The notes under the pieces: generated by a model | The model's input: only the letters and a program-made list of their open reading frames with translations | What the model was told of the DNA's origin: nothing | Databases searched by the model: none | Made by a program: the position numbers and the translations under genes | Assembly: GCA_037903355.1 (NCBI GenBank) | Contig: JBAJFE010000062.1 | Coordinates: 1,054,001-1,118,000 of the forward strand | Direction: 5' to 3' | Source: Trichuris trichiura | Taxonomy: Eukaryota; Nematoda; Enoplea; Trichinellida; Trichuridae | Length of the DNA stretch: 64,000 bases | Shown: positions 23,798 to 38,700 of the stretch, one piece after another | Layout of the letters: every line of letters starts with the position of its first letter | Position numbering within the stretch: position 1 is the first letter of the stretch

Positions 23798-26700
23798 CTA
23801 AAAAATGTGGTTCAGCAGGCATTTAACAGAATACCTCATTCTCCGCAAACTTGCATTAACAAGGCAACGGTTTATAAGTTGTGTTAACCGTTGATGTGTA
23901 TCTCACATTAAAGTTTTTGCTCATTTGGACAATAAAGTTTTTTAAGGTACGTAACATCAAAGCTTAGCAGTTACTGTTCAGTCCCTTACCCAGCAAAGAC
24001 AGATTAGGCACGTTTATGTTATCTCTGGCATTTTCTAGCGCGTTGATTAGTTGGATGGGAAGACCGGAGGGATTCAGGTCAAGCGGCAGAATGTAGACGC
24101 TGCACAAAGGTATCTGAGGAAAGCGTTTCCCAGTTAGTGTGTCCAGCACTTACGTTCTCACGTCTATATCCATCCTTCCAACCAATCATCCAGTGTTCGA
24201 AATTGGCTAATCAGAGTTGCGGGGTGCAACAGCATGCAACTTTATCTTAAAGACTAGTACGCACAATACCTGACCCGCAGGCCATACCTTCCTATGCATT
24301 TCAACATGATGGCCCATGTAGGGCGTGTGTTCTCCAAGCCCCCTCCCCCGCTACTAACTTAAAAAACGCCCCCGGTGGGGCACATGCCCTACCGTGGGAA
24401 TCTCTGCCTCATAGTAAGCAGACACCTTGTTTAAGACCAGGCAGGCTGTCATTGTTGAAGTGTGAATTTATTCATGATTGTGACATGGACTTTCTTTTCA
24501 AAAGCGCTTACCTTTAGCAACAGCTCATAATCAAGTACGTTTTCTTCCCAGTAAAGATGTGCTTCTTCTAATGATTCTATTTCATCCACGATGAAGTCCA
24601 ACCAATCCTCATGTTTCGACATAATTTCATCTCGCAGATCATCTAAGTTCTGCACCTTCTAAAAATCAAAACTTGATGTTTTCGCAAAGAGCGCTGGCCT
24701 GAAGCGTGCCCTTCCGCGTTTTCTTGCGCAGTGCGCAAAGTAGGTGCTAATAACGCCCATGTTAATAGACCTTAGCTCTTTCTGTTATGGCTTCACGCAG
24801 CCTGCTTTGCAAACGGAACAGAAAGCAGCTTATGAATGCTGTTCCTTTAGATGCCCACTTACCATGTCAGTTTCATTCATACATTGAAGATAGGCATTCC
24901 TCAATTGTTCGAACACTTCAATTGTTCTATTATTCTCTTCCACCATCGTTTTGATTAGTTTTTTGCATTTGCTCTGAGTTTGAATAATTCTGTTGGTCAG
25001 TTCTTCATACAGGTTTTGATCACCTGCTGACGGCTTTAAGAAGCGCTATAAGCAATTAAACGCATTATGCATGTTTTACAGCTCAGAGCATGCGACGTGT
25101 GCTTGTACTCATTTCCTCTCATTTGTATCGCAGAAGCGAATACGTGTCATGAATATAAAGTGCGTGTTTTACTTTAGCATCGTAGCATAATTCTTCCCTG
25201 TCGTAGCTTCTCTTGAATTGAATTAGTTCAGCCGCTAACGAGAATTTCATTTAAGCAGGCGTATGGAGCAGTTTTTTCAGGCTGGCTGACCTTACGCCTC
25301 AGAAGTTCAAATGCGTAGAGTTTTTCAATTCATTGTTGTCAAGGGTGATTCTACTAAATGCTGCCCTTGTCCCTTACCGGGAATATGAATTTAATAGAAG
25401 AAATTCAACAAGAAAAGTCTTACCTCAATCTTTTCGAGTTGCAGTTGTTCCTGAAGAAATAACCACAGTGGTGAATTGAAGCAAACTGTTAAATATAACT
25501 CAATTATTAATACAAGAATTATAAAATTTTAAAGGTCACTAAAACTGCGTATCCAATAAGTCACTCCAAAAATACGAATCCATTTCACGTTGCTACAAGT
25601 GATTTATGCTATTGAAGTTGCTCAGTCGCTAACACGGTTTCTTTGTTGCACTTTTCCATCCGTCTGAATATTAGCACTTACGTCATTGATTTCTACAGTT
25701 CGGGAATATTATTGCCCCACGTTACGTTTACTACGCTGAAGGCTTTTCAGAAAGTTTGCAGCTGTGCTTAACCCCTGTATTGCGCTGCACCCTAAAGAAA
25801 ATAGCACCTATCCTACTGAAGATGTTTTCCTGTGGCATTGTTGACACGATGAACGTATATGTGACAGCATTTCAGTGCCTATACTTCGATTACCCTTTGA
25901 AATTTTCCTATGCGTTTGAAACGTGTATACGAATTAGTTATCCTCAGTTAGCGGTGTGTTCTCAAGGATGCCTTCAAACAAATGGGGCAATCCTCTCGAC
26001 ATTGTAATTTAATACATCAGATTTTCCTGAATAGATGATATCCCTTCCGACTAAAGCACGTATTAGTGATTGTTGAGGACAAGGTTTTCATTATGGTGAG
26101 TATAAAATTTTGCGTTGGGTATTCAATGCAACATTTTTTCTGTCAGTCGACTTTTGTTTCAATTAATACTGTTTTCCTGTATGACGCTAAGCCTATATGA
26201 AATGTTCCCTATGCCACCCTGCTCTTTGAAAAGTAGACTTTATTAACGAAAGTAATGAAGGCACGAAGTGCGCTTTTTAAAAAAGTTTTCGACGTTGGGA
26301 ATATGCAAAACAGGTCTGGCGTTCTACATAATCACAAGGAAGGCCGCTGTTAGCAACCTGATGTCCGACCAAAATTTTCTTTATACATCCGTATGACGCC
26401 CTAGAGATATTTAATGCTGAGAACATTGCTGTGTTCTTCTTGCTGGCTAGGCTGAATGTTCGGAGCGTAACTCCGCTGATAAATCATTTTCCCCTTACTC
26501 ATACTTAACGTAATATGTTGCATTTTCCTAATTCTCATTAAACAAGACAGCATATTACTACTTATTGAAAACTTCCTAATATAAGTTTCGGCTTGCATTC
26601 CATTTCACATTATATTGGTACGCCAAGGTTCTAGCAAGCAGAGTACGATAATTGGTCATCCATTATTATCACTCAAATATGCTTTTCTGATGTTTATGAT

Positions 26701-29700
26701 TATTCTTATATTGCTCCTGGTGAAAATTGGAAACTACATGATGCATAAGTGGCGTTGACTATATTCTCATTCGAATTCGCAATACTTCATACATATACAG
26801 CTCAAGCGCTTACCGATAAAATCAAGTTTCCGCTGAATGTCTGACTGTTAGTTTTAATGCGGTAGATTTACTGTTTTTAATTTTAGACTTGTAAAATACG
26901 TTTACCTTTTCCGTCACTTTAAAGTGATCTTTGACTTTTGTCCAATAGGTTAGAGCATCTTCAACACTCATTCGTTTTCTCACTTGACTGAAGTTACTCC
27001 AATGTACACTTTTCTTCTCAAGTTCTTCGAGTTTATCATATGAATATTGCTCCTTCTGAAAATCAAATATTCATATTCCCTGTTGTCAAACCTGTCTGTT
27101 AAACGTTTCGTCTCTAGTTTCAGTCAGTAAGATTGAAATTTTATTTCCCGCTTTAACAATGAACGCGATTTGAAGTTCGCTATTTGAGGGTCTTACATAC
27201 CTATTTTCTTTCCTAGATATGCAGTATTATTTAGTTGGTTTTTATTTTTTTTACTGGAGATGGTTAAGTATGCGAAGTGCCTCAATAGCTAAAGCATTCG
27301 TCAAGTTATTGTTCAGCGGTTTGCTAAAGACGGGTTACAAGCAGACCCGAAAGCTACGAACAGCAACAAAAGTTTTCGTGTTTTTTTTTCACGGGACACA
27401 TTTTATATTAACAGTTTAAATGAAACTGTTGTCCAGTATCAAAACGTTACGTTCCCAAAGTATATCATATGATAACATTCTGCATATTCGCTTATTAATG
27501 CGTTGGTCTCCAACTAGGCTTTCGTTACAAGCACTTTTGCACTACTTTATCACTTCAAGTTGTTTCTGATTGCTTTAACAATAAGTCCTTTGAGCTAATA
27601 AAATCTCCCTTCAGTTACTGTCTTACCTCTCTGCATTGTTTCATGCATTCATCATATGTTTGTGTCCTCGTCTCTCCTTCCGTTGGCTCTTCTAAAAACG
27701 CTTTGCAGTCTTCTGTACTGCATGTTTCTTCTGTTCTCTTTATTCGTTCTTCCAGTATATGGCGCAAACGTAGGTCAGCCCCAGAAGGTTTTAAAATACG
27801 CTGGAAACAAGCAAACGTTATCTGCATATCACAGCGGACGCTTCAGCGTATTAAGTTTCCCGAAGTGGTTAGGTGAAACGTGTACCTCCTTATAATGGCT
27901 TTTTAAAGCTTCATATATGGTTTACTCATTAAAACACCTCTTCATTAAATGTCATGTTCGTGTTTTTATTATAGAAGGATACAATGCGTTTATTTCCACT
28001 TACCAATAAACGGTCCTTCGAAGCTTTCATGCTCCGCTGTCAACGATAACAATAATTCTTCGGGGCTCATTGGCAAGTGAAAACAAACACTTTGTATTCT
28101 TCCGTAAGAAAAACATGCACATGAAATTCAAAGACAGCGTTGAAAAGGCATTTCTTTTCATTGTTCATTAAATGATAAACAGTATTGCTATCAAACCTTC
28201 GAGAACTATGTCAGCCCCATCGTCAACTAATGGACATTTGCTTTGCTGACGACAAGGCAAAGCTAATCCAGGGAGCTACGGAACTTAAGCATTCCGTCTT
28301 TTTTCAACAGATGGTTCACTCTATGAATAAGCCATGCGTGAATTAATTAGACCATGTGAACAAAAGTTATATCAAAAGGATAGATTAACCTTATCCCAGA
28401 TTTATATTAATTACACAACTTTCCGCTGAACAGGAATCATAATCTGCTCGATTTTCTACGAACATTCTGCCATTAGAACGAAAAATGGTTTTTCTATGAC
28501 CTATTTACATTACACAACCTTCCACCTTGAAGTAAATATACCGTATATTACGGCCTATAAAAACACCCCTCTACCTAAGTAATGGGTAGTAATGATTGGC
28601 CCAGTTAATCACTTAGTGAGTCTAATTGAGGTAGAAGAATTGCTGTTCAGCTCATAGGACTAATAAGTCGAATACGAGCCTGGGAAGTACCAACTGGGCC
28701 AATTATTACCACCCATTACTTAGGTAGAGGGGTGCTCTTATAGGCAGTAATATACGGTATTAGCAATTACATGTGGCGTTTGATGCTTTGAGAATAAGTG
28801 GTGCTCAGCCTGTCGTTATCTGGTACATTAGTGAGGTTATTCTTACCTTAATTCTGTCCAGTTGTTGCTGCTCCTGAAAAAATGAACATGACTTTAATTT
28901 GAGAATCCGTGCTAATTGTAGTTGGAAAAGGGGGCGTGAAAGCGTTTCATCACAGCATTTGTTAATCTGCTGCCCAACCTTCATGTTAAGCTATTACCAA
29001 ATGTGCACAGTACGTTGCTACTAGTCCAGAATGCCCCTCGATTCGGACAGGTTTCAGTGACTCAACAGATTGCGGCCATAGCGAATTGTGGACGAAGCTG
29101 ATAGATCCGAGTGCCTGCAGCGCGATTACTCTGCACGCTAGCTATGATTCATGATGCTTTTATGCATGGAACTGCTCATTGAACATTCAGGCAGTAGCTG
29201 CATGCATTCAGCTACTATTTTTTTCTGACACCGTTAACTTTCACCTTCAGATGCTATCACCACGACTTCATGAACTGTTAGTCACTTTCTGGGTAGTATT
29301 GTAGCATAGACTGAACTCGCTTCTTAAATTTTAAATTGGCCTTAATTCTAAATTTCAGCTCTTCGATTTATAAACGGGCATCGTAAACTTTCTCAGCCTA
29401 GGCAACAAAACTGGTCTACATGTACCTTTCATTTTTAACCTCTCTTCATTTTATCCTGATTCTGTCTTCATCTATTGCGTATCCTTCCTTCGTGAAACAA
29501 CTTGTATTTGTTCGTAGTGTACCTTTAGAGCAAGAAAAGGCAGGTAGCCGCTGAATAAATTCCATGTGCTGTTCCGAATGCCCGTAATCCGGCAGCTTGG
29601 TCCCGGCGGTGACGAACTAATGCAAACCTTATGTGTACACGTGTCATCGTATTGAAGGAACATGTGATCTCGTAACAGCTTGAACGAAAGGCTTTCATAA

Positions 29701-32700
29701 TCAAACCTACGTGCTTACGCGTCTCCACTTACCCATGGTTAAGATTTGTGAACGACCGGGTAGAACGAGATGGGTTCACAACTCAGAAATCTTTTGTATT
29801 GACAAATAACTTATAGACGTATACTGGACTATACTCTCCTGTCGGCTTTCCGATCAGACGCGCTTAAACGGACGTAACGGCAGCTGTTTCTATTCTGCTT
29901 GGTTTTACCTATCTGATAATTCGAACTTGAATAACCTACTTTCCTTTTTTCTTTCTTCGCTTTCCTTTCCTTTTCCTATTATCGCTACGCTTGAAGCAAT
30001 GGAAGTTGCCTCACAAATTTTGCATGTTTATCGTTAAACATTATTCGTTCCGTAGTGAGTAATTAAGCAGTACGTCTCCCCATAATAGATTTTGATAGTT
30101 GGACAAATTAATAGCGCTTTATTCTGCATCCTGGCTGCACTGCACTGTTTAAGCCTGAATTTGACGGAACTCATACCTCTATCAGCAGTTGCAGTTCGCT
30201 TTTAATTTCCGCCATAAAGATTCTGGCTTCTTCTAGGGTCATGGCTTCCTTCGCCGATTTGAACAAACTCCAGTAGGACAGCTTCATGTCCAGTTCATGC
30301 AACAGATCTACTAAATCTTCCGCGTTCTGAAAATATCCGGTTTTCTACTTGCCTTTTCTAGCGCGTTTCAGGCGATTGCTTCGGAAACGTTAGCGTGAAA
30401 ATTGCAAATTACCTTTAATTGCCCTAGTTTTATTACCTCACTATCAATTATCGCACAGCTGGGTTTAACTTTTATCGTTCAAAGTTTTAACTGCGACCAT
30501 GTTTGCACCGTAGGCTACGTTTCTACCTTTTATACTGAAGTTTTGAATCTTCTCTTCATACCACGTACCCAGATGGCCGAATAATTTTTTTCCGTTTGCC
30601 CTAAGCAAGTAGTATGCACAAATGATATGAAATGTAAAATAACGTTTTTTCTAACTCTTGTTTAGCAGAATGACTTTATTCGCTAGTTCTTTAACGTAAT
30701 CCTATTCGTTTTAAAATCTTACATGCCTGCTGTTGTTTCGAGTTTTATTACATGTGAAATAAATTTTTTACTGAGCAGTAATCTTACCAGTGCGCACTCC
30801 TCCATGCACTGATCGTATAATACCGTCAGCTTGGTAACTTTTTTGTATTTTACTCCTTTTTCAGCGTTTTCTCGTAAATCTTTGCAGATTCCTTCTTTGC
30901 ACACATTCTGTGCCACGTTAATGCGCTGCTGGAGTTCTTTTCGTCTTCTTTGGTCCGCCTCTGACGGTTTCAAAAAATGCTGGAAAAATATCAGACATTA
31001 CCGTACGTTGCCAGCTAGAGCGAGTGAGAAAAGCATATGCTCAACTTTTCTTCCCCCTGAAGGGATTAAATGTAGAACATACGCTTGACAGTGAACACGT
31101 AGCATCTAATAATGTTAAGCTAATTATCTCATGTTGCAGCGAGGAATGCATCTTTCAGTTATTATTATTAGTCTGACTACCTATCCTCCAGGCTTGGGGT
31201 ACCTACATCTTCTAGTCAGGTGTCTCTATAAGTACAGTTTTCAAGGGCCCTCTAAAAAACTGTAAAGAACGTACTCCTTTTTGGTTAATTAGCTCTGAGA
31301 AGTCACTTTGGCAATATCTTGTAAGCGGTACCTACCTCAATCTCTTCTAGGACATCGTCTCTCTAAAAAAAAAGTAAGCATTACAATGGTTCGCTCACGG
31401 TTGAAGTCGAAAGCGATTAAATTGCCTTTTACAGTATCTCTGTTATTTTGCAAATGTGAACATTGTTGTTGGTCTCATTTCTCGCCTTCATTCGAGACTC
31501 TGGTTAAGTAGGTCTGAGCAGTCATGTGCACGTTATTCTAATCAGTTAACTGAATTCTCTCTGAATAATGACATTAGTTAACTTTCTATATGCCGGATAA
31601 TTCAAATGCCTTAGTTTATTAAATGATTGATATATCGTTTCAAATTCTCTCGCATATTTTTGCGAATCGAATTTAAGTTATGGAGCATGACGCATAGTAT
31701 TAGTAAACGGATATCTGTATTCTGTCGTCATGCAACCATTGCTAAATAATGAATCAACTTTTGTTGTTCCCTGCTACGCTTTATCTCTTTTGAAGTATCT
31801 CAGGTGGCGGAGCGTTCCACTTGCCAGGCTTTTTAGCATGTCCTCACCTACATGACAGCTCCTATTTTCCTTTCATGTACGAATGAGTAAACTGCTTATC
31901 TTTCTACGGAACTGCTGCAATCACCGCTCATCCAACTTTGCTGCTATTATCGGCTGTAATGTTCTTATATTTTAACAGTGCAAAGCTCATCAGCCTTCAT
32001 GCCTTGGCACTACAATCAAGCAGCATAAGCTTTAGCTATTCTCATTACTTCACATTATCCTTGTGCTGAGATGAGTGAAAATTAATTCTCAAACCCTTCT
32101 CTCCGCCGGTAATCTTTTCCCTTCAGGATTGATCACATAGTGGGTTATTCCACAACGCTTTCTGTAACTCTAGATGTCAACGCTCTCGATGAACTATTAG
32201 TAATGCTTTGTCCTTAATTCTGGTTGATCATTTTCGAAATGCTAATGCAGCATCTATTCTTACATGACTTTGCTTTATGGCAAGCTTACCGTTTTAAGCA
32301 GTGATAGTGACTCAGTTGTGTTCCGCCATAAGATTAGGTCTGTTCCGTATGTCATTGTATCCCTCACTGCTTGGTAGTACCTCCATTGGCGTCTCTTCGT
32401 CATCAGTTCCTCTGGCTGGTCATATAACAACTCATCCAGCTAAAAATGTGAATTTTCATGTTTGCCCAACTGTTCGATTTCTAGGGTACGTGCTCGTGCG
32501 TCCTCCTCAAAGCTCAAAGTAAAGTTTACAACCTTTTTTTTTAAATTGCTGTAATTTTACTGCTTCGTTACACACAGGCTGTATAGCTCTCATCGAATTT
32601 TCATGTTTACAAGTGAATATTAGACCTAGCGTCGTGTCCATTCCTGTAAATAATTTCCATAGTAGCATTCTAAATGCTTCTCTTATACTCTAACTACCCT

Positions 32701-35700
32701 GTAATGAGAAAACTTCAGCAGTTCCTGTTCGTTTTCTTTGATCACGTAGCCGATATAAACGTTTTAAAACATGATATATCGCTTTTTTACTTACTTGAGA
32801 CGCTTATACTGGAAATATTGCTTTTGCTTAGGGATCAGACGTTAATATGAATGCAAATTATTGCAAACAGCTTAAGATTTTGCTTGGCTTGCTTGACACT
32901 TTAATCCATTTACTGTATTTCTAAGCTAAGGCAATCTGAGTTATAATTCTTAATTGAGAAACCACCATACCGATTCGCATTCCTCTGAACAACGGTAGTG
33001 TAACTCGTGCAGCGAAGAAAGCGCAGACGCATTGTGATTTACAACTTCTCTCCAATTGTCGAGCAACCCTTGGCAGATTCGTTCGTCGCACCGTTTTTGT
33101 CTTTGATTAAACAGTTCGTGCCACTCTTCTTCCATTCGTCGGTCCGCTTCAGAAGGTGTCAGTATACGCTAGAAACGAATGACGGTGCGCTGTGCGAACC
33201 TTGACGCATCAAGTAAGCGAGGGAACTCCAGGTTTTTCGATTCTCTCCTTCCTCAAGTGTTTAAAAGGAGAACAAGAACTTGACAATGAGCATAGAAAAA
33301 TCGTGGACATTTAACTGCTTAGCTTATCTAGCCCGCGCTACTGCCAAGAACTTACTATTCAGTCAATGCATTATGGCATAATCTCCTTACCTAGTCTGCT
33401 GACTGTAAAAGCATAAATTCCGATTTTTTGCTACACAGTGCACGACAACCGATTTCTTTTACGTCGACTAGGAAATAAGGTTTCGCAAACGATACTTACT
33501 TCGGTCTTTTCCATGAGCTCCTGTCTCTGAAAACGTGAGTATTATAACATTTGCTTCTTTTGAGAAAGGGACTCTTGTCAATTGAAGTTTCTATCACAAA
33601 GAGGTTCTGAGTCATTTCGACCGCCGAAAAGCTAAGAGCTTTTTGTGTGAACCAGGCTCTAGCCTTATGTAGGGAACCTGCCCAGTTCCTTGTTTAGGAA
33701 TTAACATTATTGTACTCTTTGTTTTCCTATGACATTATGGTGAAAAGTATCATTAATCGTTGTTTTCCGCATTCTGCCAAGCTGTACCCACTGTTCTCGA
33801 GTTGCGTACAGGAAGCATTTTCTTGATCCTTGTAAAAGTCACTCGCGTTTCACGACATGAAAACGTATGAGTGGTCGTAGACATTCTCAATTACCGCGCA
33901 GCAGTTCATCAATTGATTTACCGTCCTAGTGGGTTGAAGAAATTGTAGTCCTCCGCTGCGTCTCTTAGTGAAACCATGTAGTTACAGCTTTACCTTGTTT
34001 TATGCATAGGTTTTAGCAAACATTTTTTCCAGCTTCTATCTATATTTCTAAGCACTCTTACTTAGCTTTGTAATAGTTTAGTGTCACGATGACCCTGTCA
34101 TTTTGATAGGTGAAACAGTAGATAAGCCGAGCTTTCTAAAATGCTCAGAATTTCAATGTTTCACTTAACTTTCACGTTTCCTCTCTAAAGCCTGCTTGTC
34201 GCTGGATTAATATTAAAGATTCCTGAGCAGAAGCTCAGAAATGTGGCTACGTCTCCGATTAGATATATTCGTAATCACGCTGCCTGAAAACTTCACTGGT
34301 GTTTAGCCTACACTGTACACAGCGCACTTATGATTACGGAAGTTCCTGGTTCCATATGTCGATTGACCTGCTGGCCATTCCTCTAACACAATTTAGGGGA
34401 AGTTTTTTCTTAGTTGGTGTGAGGAATAGTATACGTATCTACCTCAACATACGTGTTCTCCTACTTACTTCTATTTCCAGCATAGATAAATTACTAGTAG
34501 CTGTGTGTTACAACTGACGCATAAGCGCCAGAGTGTTACTATCTGATGATGATAATATGATATAAGTTTGATTATCCTGATTCACGTTTTTTAATATGTT
34601 ACTTCGTTTGCTCTCTCATTATGTTACCAGTTCGCTTTTCTGAACTATAGATTACTCATTCGCCAAAATTTGTAAATGATTGATCTACAAGCGGCGTTGA
34701 TTTTGTTCTGATCTTTTCTTACGTTCTCTTAGGCTATTGGTCATGACCTACAGCATTAATAAATTGGCATCTGTTCAGGGATGTCTTAAAACTTTGCCTA
34801 AATAACCTACGTAGCTCTCTTGTCTTCTTCAGCTCTGTGTACCTCCTCTGAACTCCCAACCTTTTACAAAATTGTGGTAGCATCTCTAATCGCGCGAAGT
34901 TCGCTACGAACCCCTCTCCAACACGATTATATTTCGATAACATGGCAGCGCTGAGTTTTGCAAGATATCAGGCTGTATTTCATTTCCACCTATTTTTATT
35001 TCTTGATATTCTTGAGCTGTCGCTGGTACTGAATATTAAATGGTGAAATTTAGAACGCCTTCCCACAGAAGACTCTACCCCTTTGCTGATCGTTCTATTG
35101 GGCGATTGATAGTAGACCTCTACAACTGTTCGGTGAAAAATCTAACACTTTCCTTTTTATCGTGACTGTTTCTTTTTACAGTGAAAAATTCGCCCTAGCA
35201 TAACTTCTTATGGGAGCGCGGGCTTACCTCTACCATTTGCGGCAGCAAGCTCTTCATGTGTAACCAAAAAGCTTTAGTTTCTTCGTATGTCGTTTCTTCA
35301 ACCACTATTGGTACGAGACGCTGGTAATGGTACTTTGTGTCTAATTCGGTCAGCAGATTGGAGAGGCTCTGGTTCTCCTAAAAAATTGAATACTATCGCT
35401 GCCCGGCACAGGCTTTTTAAGCGCTATTTCTTTTGATTATTCTTCTTGGCTCACAGTGAACCCTAGCTCTTTAGTATTTAATTCTTTTAAATTTATTTAT
35501 CAGTTCGTTGCTATTCATTCTTGATTGAGAATTTTGTCCTTCAATATTTTTGGTATTAATTGTGCTAATTCTGAGCCGAGTTCGAGAGATGGTATTATAA
35601 GTCTTTCCAATCATACGCTCGGTTCAGTGTACTAAGAAAGACTCAATGGTTCATTATCTTATTGTCTATGCATACGATGGTAACCAGTGCGAATGGATCT

Positions 35701-38700
35701 GTAGATGAAATGGCTTTTTTCCCACTAACTTAAATATTTATACTGGCATAAGTGTTTCTGGCTGTGAAGTTTGTCTTAATGGAAATGAAGGCTAATAGTT
35801 TGACCTATTCCAGCCCTTGTTCATGCTGTTACTTCGCAGTGCTTTCTGCTTCTTCCAACTTTATGCCGTTTGAAATAAATTGTTAAATGAAGAGCGATTT
35901 CTTACCCCTTTTTCGATGGTGAGTTCGACTTCGTACCGGATCACTCTGTCTGCTGGTACTGGTCGCAACAAACGCTGTAAACAAGGGTAGCTTGTAGCAT
36001 AGAGTGCGTGAGAAGGGCGGATGGTCAAGTTTTCGCATTGGTCTTGCATGTGAAAACATTTGTTTTGACCCTCACAAAAGCTCCTCCGACGACATTTGGA
36101 CACTTACTGTAACCTGCGCTGCATTGATGAATGCCTATTTCAGTCAATATGTCAATAGCATAGTGCATTTTTACAAATGACTTTTGTCGCCTTTGCAAAT
36201 GAGTAAATATGCTGGCAGACGTTTGGGTTTTTCGCTAGGGAATACAGTAGATACTCGATTATCGAAATTTGCGTCAGGAGAACAATAGACATACAACGGT
36301 GATGAACGATGTTCAAGTTGTAAGTTTGTTACTTCTTAAATAGAGTAGTTTAGTTTACCGAATAAGCTGCCTTAAGCCTGCTGTTGTTTTTACGGTCCTC
36401 TAAATCACTCTCTGAACGAACTACTTTTGCTTTATTAGTAATCTGAGCTTAAGTATTAGAGGGCAGTCAGTGGTGCGAGCAGTACTTAATTGCCCCAAAA
36501 CAAGTGCTACTTGAACATCGCTTGTTCGTTGCGTCATTTTCTCGGTTTATTCCGTAAGTTGCTAGTGTTTGAGTAACTGTGTCTTCAAAAGAAGCATACC
36601 ATCTTTCTTTCGAAAGGTCGGTTTGTTCTGCAGAGTTACTAGCGTCTCGCACCAGTTTCTTTATACTTTCTGACCATTGGATGGGGTTATTTTATTCAAT
36701 GCGCCATGTGCTCAAAAAGAAAGGGTATAGTACTTTTTTAAGAAGAGAAGTCTAAAATAATAGAAGCGCGGAAATGGGGAAAATCAGGCCGTTCATTATA
36801 TGAAAAGTACGGTCTCTGCAGTTAAGATTGACGACAGGTTTTCTGCAAACAATTTGACCTTATGTTGTATCAATACGGTTTAAATGCAAATGAGCTGACG
36901 CGTACATGAGCTGCTCTTCGACGAGTACCACTTGGAAAGCTCGCAGTTAAGAGCAATAAACAAAGAAAACCTTGATTATTGGAATTTTTCCTTATCGGAA
37001 CCCCCCTGCAACAATTACTTCAGATAATCGAGTTTCTGATGCATTTGAAAAGCTATTCCTTGCTTTGAATAGCGTTGTGAAGTCATGCGGATGATATCTC
37101 GTAAGATGTACTTACTTCAATCTTTTCCAGTAGCTCTTCTCTCTGAAAAAATAAGCACGTTAGCTGCGGTTGTTTGACTGTCTATGCGTATGTATGTTTA
37201 AGCCTCAACTTTCTTTTAGTTTCCTTTTATTTAAATTCTTAATTATATCCCAGTTATGCCTTCGTTTTTATTCAGACACGGTACGATGAACAGAGTACGT
37301 CACGGGTAGCCTACGCCTTCAATGCAACATAGTTGCCTTAGAATGCACTTTGACAACTGCTTACATTGCGCTGGGCTCACAGTTTTAAAAATAGGCTATT
37401 TCACGGAAGTAGCCGCGCAAGGGGGCCGCACCCTCCGTTTCTTGAACTGCCTAATCTTCCGTTTGATCTCCATGTAGGTGAAGTTGCCTATCGGCTTACC
37501 TCCCTTCTCACAAGGTTAGTCCTTTTTTCCATTTACCGACGCCGTTACTAAACCCGACAGTTTCGATGTGCACCCTCTTTTCTTCAGGTGCCTTCCCGTG
37601 CGGTTGCTTCTATGCTCCGTCAACATCTTTCCGTTTGTCACCCTTGTACAGAATATACTCATATACATTAATATACCTAAGTATGTTTCCTCGTTCCTGC
37701 CGTTTACTGTTAATAAATGGTTTTGCTGCTGAAAATTGTCGACCATTTAACACAGCGACGTCTCTAACACTGAAAAGTTGGGATTGATTGTGAGTTATAG
37801 AAATAAAATGTTACTTCATAATGAAAAACTTTATTACGGATAGGTTCCCGTTTTTATGTATGTAAAAAACTCCGGAGCTTTCGGGTCAATCGAGACACGT
37901 CTTCAGCGGTCAGTTGTACAACTTAAGACCGCTGATGGCGTGTCTCGATCGACCCGAAAGCTCCGGAGTTTTTTACATGCATAAAAACGGGAACCTGTCC
38001 GTAATAAAGTTTTTCATTATTGAAAACATATGGTCCCGTACCAAGAAACCACGTTTTTATAAAGTGTTACTTAATAAATTCCAGCATGTTAGCTACCTCA
38101 TTTGTTCTCTTTTTCATCAGTTATAATTGTAGAACGTTTAGCACCAAGAACGAAGACTTCCATTGCTTGAACTGTTTACCGATGTAAGCGATTATATGAT
38201 AATACAAAGGCTGCATATATCGCGCGTGATGTCCCCATTAGCGGGGTTCCTGAGTTTACTTAAGCGCGACCTTACAATCGGTTAATGTCTGAGGGATCAC
38301 ATGACGGGGTAAATGTCGCCCTAATGCTGGTCATTGCAATGACTAGCGTGGGACTGCGACTTGCTCACACTCGTGTAACCCTTTAGGGCGGTCTTCATGC
38401 ACAGCAGCGTCGGTCTGTGCTGCGAAAATTTTCACCCGCCCGCTGGCACTCCCACAGTTTTTCAGGTTATCATGTTTTTTTGCATTTGATGCCTTTTGTT
38501 TGGAACAAAAAGCATATGCGGGATGTCTCTTTCATTGTCCGGAAATGGCCATTGTCCGGAAATGACATACATATATTTTCAGTGCACAGTAAACCGAATC
38601 TTATATGACATATATGTATGTGATAATCTCTGTATCCATTTAAAGTAGCCAAGGTTTAATCAAGTCTTTACTTTTTCGCTATTTTACCGTAAGTTCATGC

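Noticed and set aside
34734..34943. 69-codon minus-strand frame in the gene 2 module 3/4 intron
   Set aside because: Related intron sequence recurs elsewhere (for example near 16.5 and 59.2 kb) without an open frame; no cysteine or B pattern.
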